9,167 nucleotides of DNA. It comes from Crocinitomix sp. (lineage in GTDB: Bacteria > Bacteroidota > Bacteroidia > Flavobacteriales_D > Crocinitomicaceae). Where the stretch lies: NCBI GenBank assembly GCA_020849935.1, contig JADZFJ010000064.1:1-9167 (forward strand), read 5' to 3'. Position 1 is the stretch's first letter. Every line of letters starts with the position of its first letter. This document shows, piece after piece, positions 1 to 5,380 of this stretch. A model generated the notes under the pieces. That model made no database searches. It was not told the DNA's origin and saw only the letters and a program-made list of their open reading frames with translations. Position numbers and translations under genes: made by a program.

Positions 1-786
1 AATGATTCAATTTATGCAGAGGTTGAAAATAAAACCTACCAAGTGAGCCAAAAACAAGGACGAATTGATGTTTATCCGAAAGGGATGTATTATATAGATT
101 CGGCTAAAATTCGTTTGATTGAAGGAAAAGACACCTTATTAATTGAAGGATTAATGGATCGAGGTTATCCAGAAAGTGGGCAATTGATTCCCGAAGTTGG
201 CATTCGAATTGTCAATGGAAATTTAATTTTGTCAAACGAAGACTATCATTCAACCATCAATCCAAACGAATTGGAAATGTGGTACAACGAGATGTATGAC
301 GAAATGTACGGCGATAATTTGACCAATTATTCCAACGAAGCATCGTCGATTTGGCAAAAACAAAACGGTGTTTGGAAAAAGGTGAGTGTCGATTATTCAA
401 CTATTGATAAAATTCCTTTTGGCTACTTGGTGTCTACAGGGTACTTTTTTGAAATTCTGAATCCACAACGTGTCGAAACGAAAGAAACGCCAAGTCGTGT
501 ATTACTTTTAGATGAAAATTTAAAAGCCATACCTTTTTACGATTATTTCGACTTTGAAAAAGCCTATATTCATGATTATGGGATAGAAGTTTGGTTAGAA
601 AATGGCTGTTTTTTGATCGGAAACGATGGCAAATTTATCACGGATGACTTATGGAGCGCTTTTGAATTAGAAGACGGTAAAATCAAAGCCATTCGGTACA
701 AATCATTTACGGACGATGATTATTGGTTGTACGAATCAGAACTTCTGATTGACGAAATCAAATACTTTGATTATCCCGTAAAATAA
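1..786 (+). CDS. C-terminal part of a hypothetical protein, possibly WG-repeat-like
   Basis: The reading frame is open from the first base of the window, so the gene is cut at its 5' end; the GTG at 43 is most likely an internal valine codon. About 261 residues are visible, ending at TAA 784-786. The protein is rich in Tyr, Trp, Asp and Glu, and its second half alternates short hydrophobic strands with turns such as LLDENLKAIPFYDYF and IGNDGKFITDDLW. This is reminiscent of degenerate WG-type beta repeats, in which a Gly-Lys-Trp or Asp-Gly-Lys turn precedes a strand. No catalytic motif, cysteine cluster or membrane segment is visible in the part present; a signal peptide, if any, would lie upstream. 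I do not recognise the family with confidence and assign no function. The gene is followed by an 87-base spacer and probably does not share a promoter with the next gene. Confidence 0.75.
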   Translation, partial: NDSIYAEVENKTYQVSQKQGRIDVYPKGMYYIDSAKIRLIEGKDTLLIEGLMDRGYPESGQLIPEVGIRIVNGNLILSNEDYHSTINPNELEMWYNEMYDEMYGDNLTNYSNEASSIWQKQNGVWKKVSVDYSTIDKIPFGYLVSTGYFFEILNPQRVETKETPSRVLLLDENLKAIPFYDYFDFEKAYIHDYGIEVWLENGCFLIGNDGKFITDDLWSAFELEDGKIKAIRYKSFTDDDYWLYESELLIDEIKYFDYPVK

Positions 787-800
787 ATCAACTTTCTTCC

Positions 801-808
801 CATCTTTG
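801..808 (+). promoter_or_regulatory. weak candidate -7 element upstream of the DUF3109 gene
   Basis: CATCTTTG matches the flavobacterial -7 consensus TAnnTTTG at five of its six fixed positions. It lies 65 bases upstream of the ATG at 874, in the only spacer before the four-gene cluster. I see no TTG at the usual 17-23 base spacing upstream, so the assignment is weak. Confidence 0.22.
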
Positions 809-826
809 TACTAGTAAATTTCAGGG

Positions 827-852
827 TGAAAAAGTGAATTTTTACTTTTTCA
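827..852 (+). repeat. hairpin in the leader of the DUF3109 gene
   Basis: TGAAAAAGT (827-835) and ACTTTTTCA (844-852) are perfect reverse complements. The inner bases G836-T843 and A837-T842 can extend the stem to about 11 pairs with a four-base loop. It sits 21 bases before the ATG at 874 and would lie in the 5' leader if transcription starts near 815. No T-run follows on either strand, so it is not a typical intrinsic terminator. It could affect mRNA stability or translation, or separate the upstream gene from the cluster. Confidence 0.45.
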
Positions 853-873
853 GCTTCAAAAAATAAATTATTC

Positions 874-1467
874 ATGGTAATCGAAGTTGGTGATAAATTA
901 ATCTCAGACGAACTCTTTCGAAAAGAATTTGTGTGTAATTTAAATGCATGTAAAGGGGCATGTTGTGTAGAAGGTGATACAGGCGCACCACTCGAATTAG
1001 ACGAAATTGATTTGTTGGAAGAACACCTCGATGCCATTAAACCTTTTATGGTAACAAAAGGCATTGAAGCGGTGGACAAGCAAGGCGTGTTTTACATGGA
1101 TCATGACAATAATCCCGTTACCATGTTGGTGAAAGGTGCCGAATGTGCTTTTGTTTATAGAGATGAGGTAGGGATTACAAAATGTGCCGTTGAAACTGCG
1201 TATCGCGAAGGAAAAACCTCTTTTAATAAACCGATTTCTTGCCATTTGTATCCCATCAGGGTCGAAAAATTGCGAAGTTTTACGGCATTAAATTACGACC
1301 GTTGGCCAATTTGTAATGACGCCTGCACACTTGGCGAACAATTGGGGGTGCCAGTTTACAAATTTTTAAAAGAGCCAATCATTCGGGCTTATGGCGAATC
1401 ATTTTATCAAGATCTCGAAAAAATCGAAATCGAATTAAAAAGCAATTCCGAATTTGACGATAAGTAA
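874..1467 (+). CDS. DUF3109 family cysteine-cluster protein
   Basis: A 197-residue cytoplasmic-looking protein with no signal peptide or membrane helix. It carries nine cysteines in a family-like arrangement: C21, C26, C30 and C31 in the N-terminal CNLNACKGACC motif, then C91, C104, C123 (in ISCHLYP), C147 and C151. The N-terminal Cys-rich motif followed by GDTGAPL, and the later HLYP and YDRWPIC segments, are what I associate with the DUF3109 family, which resembles the YkgJ/CxxCxxCC proteins thought to bind zinc or an iron-sulfur cluster. Its molecular role is unknown. The ATG at 874 is well supported because the family starts just before this region. It is the first gene of a tight cluster, with rnpA following after 10 bases (or overlapping by 14 if the earlier TTG is used). 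Family assignment is confident; metal binding is inferred from the cysteines. Confidence 0.9.
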   Translation: MVIEVGDKLISDELFRKEFVCNLNACKGACCVEGDTGAPLELDEIDLLEEHLDAIKPFMVTKGIEAVDKQGVFYMDHDNNPVTMLVKGAECAFVYRDEVGITKCAVETAYREGKTSFNKPISCHLYPIRVEKLRSFTALNYDRWPICNDACTLGEQLGVPVYKFLKEPIIRAYGESFYQDLEKIEIELKSNSEFDDK

Positions 1468-1477
1468 GCTAATTCAC

Positions 1478-1879
1478 TTGAAAAACAGGTTTGAAAAATC
1501 CGAACGATTAACCAGCAAATCCATCATGGAAAGTGTGTTTGCACAAGGAACGACGCTCAAAAAATTCCCACTCATCGCCAAGTACAAACGAGTTGAATTT
1601 GAAGATGAAGTCCCGATTAAAGTGGTGGTCTCCATTCCAAAGCGGTTGGTGAAAAAAGCAGTAGATCGTAACAGAGTACGGAGACAAATCAAAGAAGCCT
1701 ATCGCCTTGATCGAACCAACTTAAAAAACAACTTGGCGAACAATAAAATAAGTTTGGCACTGTTTTTAATCTATACCGGAAAAGAAAATCCGCTTTATTC
1801 GGAAATTGAAGAAAAAATACACTTACTTTTAAATGAAATTAATAAAACCATTGTTGAAGCCAATCAACAAGCAGAATAG
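1478..1879 (+). CDS. rnpA: ribonuclease P protein component (RnpA)
   Basis: The protein subunit of RNase P, which assists the catalytic RNA in removing 5' leaders from precursor tRNAs. The signature is clear: the basic RNRVRRQIKEAYR helix (residues 64-76 from the start used here), preceded by a VVVSIPKRLVKKAV strand-helix segment and the N-terminal FEKSERLTS block. There is no in-frame ATG before 1527, and starting there would delete the conserved N-terminus, so a non-ATG start is required. Candidate TTG codons lie at 1454 (141 residues, overlapping the upstream gene by 14 bases) and 1478 (133 residues). I prefer 1478 because the conserved FxKxERL block usually begins within the first few residues, but 1454 cannot be excluded. 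The peptidase gene follows after 14 bases. The gene is not beside rpmH or dnaA as in many other bacteria. Confidence 0.93.
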   Translation: MKNRFEKSERLTSKSIMESVFAQGTTLKKFPLIAKYKRVEFEDEVPIKVVVSIPKRLVKKAVDRNRVRRQIKEAYRLDRTNLKNNLANNKISLALFLIYTGKENPLYSEIEEKIHLLLNEINKTIVEANQQAE

Positions 1880-1893
1880 TAAAGATAGAAATT

Positions 1894-3561
1894 ATGAATA
1901 AGTTGATCACCTCCATTTTATTGTTGCTTTTTGGCCTCTTTGCATTTCAGGCAACTGCGCAACCCGAATTAGAAGAACAACAAAATGCCGATTTTGAAAT
2001 CCTCAAAAATTTGGAATTATTTGAACTCATTTATAAAACTGTCGATTTAAACTACGTGGATGAACCAAATCCGGGTGCATTAATGAAAGCGGCGATTGAT
2101 GCCATGTTGTATGAATTAGATCCTTACACTAATTACATCCCTGAATCGCAAATCGAAGATTTTAAACTCATGTCCACTGGGCAATATGGTGGCATTGGTG
2201 CAATCATTCGCCAAAATAAAGAAGAGGTGATGGTGATTGATCCGCAAGAAGGATTTCCAGCACAAAAAGCAGGTTTAATGGCAGGCGATGTTTTTCTAGA
2301 AATTGATGGACGAAGTGTGGTCAACTTAACCTCTGAAGAAGTTTCTGAAAAATTAAAAGGAAAACCAGGTTCCGAATTGTCCATCAAAGTAAAACGAGGT
2401 GATTCCAACCTAACGGTAAAAGTTGTTCGCGAAGAAATTAAATTTAAGCCCGTCCCTTATTATGGGATGATCTCGAACGAGATTGGATACATCAAATTAA
2501 ATTCGTTTACCCAAACCGCTGGCGCCGATGTCATGGAAGCTTACCGCGCATTAGAAGGTGGAAAAGGAATGAAAAAATTAGTCCTCGATTTAAGAGGAAA
2601 TGGCGGAGGATTGGTGATTGAAGCCGTCAAAATTGTCAACATGTTTGTGGACAAAGGAACAGAAATTGTCTCTATAAAAGGACGCGATGAAACGGTGAAT
2701 AAAACCTATACCGCCTCTGTCAATCCAATTAATACTAAAATTCCAATTGTGGTGTTGGTGGATGAAGGCGCAGCTTCGGCAAGTGAAATTGTGGCAGGTG
2801 CTTTACAGGATTTAGACAGGGCCGTGGTTTTAGGTGAAACTTCGTTTGGAAAAGGATTGGTTCAACGCCCACTCGACCTTAAATACAATGCGAAAATTAA
2901 AATCACCATTGCAAAATATTACACCCCAAGCGGCCGCTGTATTCAAAAACTCGATTATACCAACCGCGAACAAGGGGATAAAGCAGGTGCTATTTCTGAC
3001 TCCTTACTCACCAAATTCAAAACCTTAAATGGTCGCCAAGTAATTGACGGTCGGGGAATCGAACCAGATGTCGCCATTGCTCGAAAAGAATACTCCATTT
3101 TAACGGGAACCATTGTACTCAACGATTTAATTTTTAATTACGCCACCCAATTTCAGCGCAAAAATCCAACCTTGTTAAAACCGCAAGAATTTTCTATCAC
3201 CGACGAAATTTATGCCGATTTTACCGCCTTTGTTTTGGCGCAAGAATTTGAATACAATACCAATTCAATGGCCTTGATCAAAGAACTTCAAGAAGCAGCC
3301 GAAAAGGAAAATTCGTACTCGCCTGCAAAAGCCGAATTTGAAGCTTTAATCCAAAAATTAACTCCCTCAAAAGAAAACGACTTGCAAAAATATAAAAACG
3401 AAATTATTCCCATTTTAGAGGATGAAATCATCGGGCGATATTACTACGAAACAGGCCGCATCATGCACAGTTTAATAAAAGATGAGTATATTCTAGAAGC
3501 CATTAAAATATTGAACGACATTCCACGTTATAAAAAAGTGTTGAATATAGAATCTGAATAA
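1894..3561 (+). CDS. secreted S41 family C-terminal processing peptidase with PDZ domain
   Basis: A 555-residue serine endopeptidase of the CtpA/Prc type (MEROPS S41), expected to trim or degrade proteins in the periplasm. Residues 1-22 form a signal peptide (short basic start, Leu-rich core, cleavage near ATA/QPE). A helical segment with LDPYTNYI lies near residues 70-80, and a PDZ domain begins at YGGIGA (98-102) and runs to about 175, including GLMAGD and the substrate-binding groove. The protease core follows with LDLRGNGGG, then S295 in GAASASEI and K320 in SFGKG. These are 25 residues apart, as expected for the Ser/Lys catalytic dyad of this family, so the enzyme looks active. A roughly 180-residue helical C-terminal region follows, a common length in Bacteroidota. 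The ATG follows an A-rich leader, 14 bases after rnpA. Its stop TAA abuts the next ATG, implying co-translation. Substrates cannot be read from the sequence. Confidence 0.95.
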   Translation: MNKLITSILLLLFGLFAFQATAQPELEEQQNADFEILKNLELFELIYKTVDLNYVDEPNPGALMKAAIDAMLYELDPYTNYIPESQIEDFKLMSTGQYGGIGAIIRQNKEEVMVIDPQEGFPAQKAGLMAGDVFLEIDGRSVVNLTSEEVSEKLKGKPGSELSIKVKRGDSNLTVKVVREEIKFKPVPYYGMISNEIGYIKLNSFTQTAGADVMEAYRALEGGKGMKKLVLDLRGNGGGLVIEAVKIVNMFVDKGTEIVSIKGRDETVNKTYTASVNPINTKIPIVVLVDEGAASASEIVAGALQDLDRAVVLGETSFGKGLVQRPLDLKYNAKIKITIAKYYTPSGRCIQKLDYTNREQGDKAGAISDSLLTKFKTLNGRQVIDGRGIEPDVAIARKEYSILTGTIVLNDLIFNYATQFQRKNPTLLKPQEFSITDEIYADFTAFVLAQEFEYNTNSMALIKELQEAAEKENSYSPAKAEFEALIQKLTPSKENDLQKYKNEIIPILEDEIIGRYYYETGRIMHSLIKDEYILEAIKILNDIPRYKKVLNIESE

Positions 3562-5112
3562 ATGTTTGATAAATGGCTTAACTTACCAGCACATTTATAT
3601 CTTAGAATCACCGCGTTAACCATCTTGATTGTTGGCGTTGCCTTGTCTAATGTCCTCATGAGTATTGGCACCATTTGGATTATTTCCAATTGGATCATCG
3701 AAGGAAAATTTTCGACCTATTGGCAACGATTTAAAGCCAATAAACTGAGCTGGCTTGTCGTTTTTATCTTCTTCGCCCTTGCCCTTTCGTTAAGTTGGAG
3801 TTCCGATTTGGCGTATGGGTTTAAAGACCTGCGCATCAAACTTCCCTTTATTGTAAGTCCGCTAGTCCGTGCAACTTCTGACGAAATTTCTCCCAAACAT
3901 TTTCAATTTTTACTCTACGTTTTTATAGGCATTGTCGGCTTTACCACGGTTTATAACATGATCCATTTTAACTACTATTTAGAAAATAATAGTGACATCC
4001 GGAACATGTCCGTTTTCATCAACCACGGGCGCTTGGCCATCTTAATTAACTTGGCATTTTTTACATGCCTGGCATTCATTCACCGCAAAGTGCCCTACCG
4101 AATTATTTGGGTGGTGCTTGCTGGGTGGTTCTTGTTTTACATCTTTAAAGCACAAACCATCAACGCCTATCTACTTTTTATAATTCTGGCGGTTTTCAGC
4201 ATCTTTTATTTCATCCATCAAATTCGCCACAAAGGCAGAAGAATGGTGGCTTATTTACTCTTTTTTGGCTGCATTTTAGCCGTGGGCATTGTAAGTTTCA
4301 AATTCATCAAATCCATTAATACTACCGAAAAAATCGACCTGACCGAATTAGAACTTTACACGCCCAACAACAACCCCTATCACCACGACACCACCATTAA
4401 AGAAATGGAAAATGGGCATTATGTCTGGCTCTATGTCAACCAACAAGAAATGAAAAAAGAGTGGGAATTAAAATCCGAAATTCCATACGATTCATTGGAC
4501 CGCATTGGGCAACCCATGTACGGAACCTTAATGCGTTACCTCACCTCGCTGGGCTTCAGAAAAGATTCCATGGGCGTGGCACAACTCACCCCAACCGATA
4601 TTGAAAAAATAGAAGACGGACACACCAGCGCGCACAATAACAAAGGCTTAGCCAGTCGCATCAGCACCTTTTTAATCGAATATAATTTATACAAACAAGG
4701 GGGCAATCCCAACGGAAATTCATTTTTCCAACGCATCGAACACCTCAAAGCCGCGCAGTACATTATTGCCCATAAATATTTATTGGGCGTCGGAATCGGC
4801 GATGTCCCCGGCGCATTTACCGATGCTTATCAAAAAACAAACTCTAAACTAAATAAAGAAATTCAATACCGTTCGCACAACCAATACCTCACCATTTGGG
4901 TCAGCCTCGGCATTTTTGGCTTAATTGCATTCGTGCTCATGCTATTTCTGCCTTTTTTCCATAAAAATCTGGACTATTTCTTTTACATCGTCATGATCAG
5001 TTTAGTGGTTTCGTGCCTGTTCGAGGATTCCATCGAAACCCAAGCAGGCGTTACCATTTTTGCGCTTTTTTACAGCCTTGCTAACTTCCGTGGCGTTAAG
5101 AAAATAAGTTAA
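3562..5112 (+). CDS. O-antigen ligase / Wzy-C family polytopic membrane protein
   Basis: A 516-residue inner-membrane protein. Hydrophobic segments appear at about 16-46, 62-80, 114-136, 153-171, 178-195, 197-217 and 228-250. A large hydrophilic loop spans about 251-440, and further helices lie near 445-467, 473-490 and 497-511. The end of the loop carries the hallmarks of the O-antigen ligase/polymerase superfamily: R391 in an FFQRIEHLKAA helix, GVGIGD (409-414), and RSHNQYL (437-443) just before a helix. H439 of that last motif is the likely counterpart of the family's functional histidine. Such proteins move undecaprenyl-linked glycans onto lipid A core or another acceptor, or polymerise them; sequence alone does not say which. 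The start is fixed by the TAAATG junction with the peptidase gene, giving zero spacing. No glycosyltransferases are adjacent, so it is not part of a visible polysaccharide locus. Membership of the superfamily is confident; substrate is unknown. Confidence 0.85.
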   Translation: MFDKWLNLPAHLYLRITALTILIVGVALSNVLMSIGTIWIISNWIIEGKFSTYWQRFKANKLSWLVVFIFFALALSLSWSSDLAYGFKDLRIKLPFIVSPLVRATSDEISPKHFQFLLYVFIGIVGFTTVYNMIHFNYYLENNSDIRNMSVFINHGRLAILINLAFFTCLAFIHRKVPYRIIWVVLAGWFLFYIFKAQTINAYLLFIILAVFSIFYFIHQIRHKGRRMVAYLLFFGCILAVGIVSFKFIKSINTTEKIDLTELELYTPNNNPYHHDTTIKEMENGHYVWLYVNQQEMKKEWELKSEIPYDSLDRIGQPMYGTLMRYLTSLGFRKDSMGVAQLTPTDIEKIEDGHTSAHNNKGLASRISTFLIEYNLYKQGGNPNGNSFFQRIEHLKAAQYIIAHKYLLGVGIGDVPGAFTDAYQKTNSKLNKEIQYRSHNQYLTIWVSLGIFGLIAFVLMLFLPFFHKNLDYFFYIVMISLVVSCLFEDSIETQAGVTIFALFYSLANFRGVKKIS

Positions 5113-5127
5113 ATTTTTTGGGCAAAT

Positions 5128-5226
5128 CCCCCCAACGAGTTGGGGGGGGCGGGCTATCTGTTCCCGCTATTTTTTCGAAAAAAATGAGCTCCACGCCTAT
5201 CCCTTTTGCGCCCCAACCCCCCAAAT
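5128..5226 (+). repeat. GC-rich structured intergenic element
   Basis: This spacer is strikingly rich in C and G runs within an AT-rich genome. CCCCCCAA (5128-5135) pairs with TTGGGGGG (5140-5147) around a CGAG loop. A second hairpin plus T-run follows (see the terminator entry). A 14-base palindrome, TTTTTTCGAAAAAA, lies at 5170-5183. The element ends with GCGCCCC-AA-CCCCCC-AAAT (5208-5226), whose CCCCCCAA (5217-5224) is a second perfect partner for the same G-run. The pattern, with a GCGGGCTATC core, a T/A palindrome and GAGCTCCACGCC, reminds me of dispersed intergenic elements seen in flavobacterial genomes. That resemblance is from memory and untested here. Confidence 0.5.
5149..5175 (+). 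terminator. intrinsic terminator after the ligase gene
   Basis: GCGGG (5149-5153) pairs with CCCGC (5163-5167) around a nine-base loop. After TA, a run of six T follows (5170-5175). The all-GC stem and T-run, 36 bases past the ligase stop, fit an intrinsic terminator closing the DUF3109-rnpA-peptidase-ligase unit. The short stem makes this moderately rather than strongly supported. Confidence 0.55.
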
Positions 5227-5282
5227 CCGTCAAGAACTAAAAAAATATTTTGAATTATTTATTCAATTTCCTAACAGATTAA

Positions 5283-5319
5283 GAACAATTAGTTAAAATG
5301 ATTGAAAACTTGAACAATT
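5283..5319 (+). repeat. direct repeat GAACAATT upstream of gcvP
   Basis: GAACAATT occurs at 5283-5290 and again at 5312-5319, 29 bases apart start to start. The second copy overlaps the putative -33 TTG. The spacing is close to three helical turns, so the copies could be operator half-sites, but 8-mers in AT-rich DNA recur easily by chance and no regulator is identified. Confidence 0.25.
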
Positions 5320-5343
5320 TTTAATCCAATGTATTTATATTTG
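5310..5343 (+). promoter_or_regulatory. candidate flavobacterial promoter for gcvP
   Basis: TATATTTG at 5336-5343 matches the Bacteroidota -7 consensus TAnnTTTG completely. TTG at 5310-5312 lies 23 bases upstream, at the long end of the usual 17-23 base spacing. The start site would fall near 5350, giving a leader of about 30 bases that contains a small dyad, TGATG (5347-5351) with CATCA (5359-5363). No glycine riboswitch fold is apparent, and no Shine-Dalgarno sequence precedes the ATG. Confidence 0.5.
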
Positions 5344-5380
5344 TATTGATGTGGTGTGCATCATTTAAAAAATAAAACAG

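Noticed and set aside
771..1079. Minus-strand open frame of 102 codons covering the spacer and the start of the DUF3109 gene
   Set aside because: It is antisense to a clearly conserved gene, is Ser/Thr/Asn-rich in the manner of shadow translations, and matches no family.
5344..5380. Glycine riboswitch in the gcvP leader
   Set aside because: The predicted leader is only about 30 bases and contains just a five-pair dyad, far too short for a glycine aptamer.
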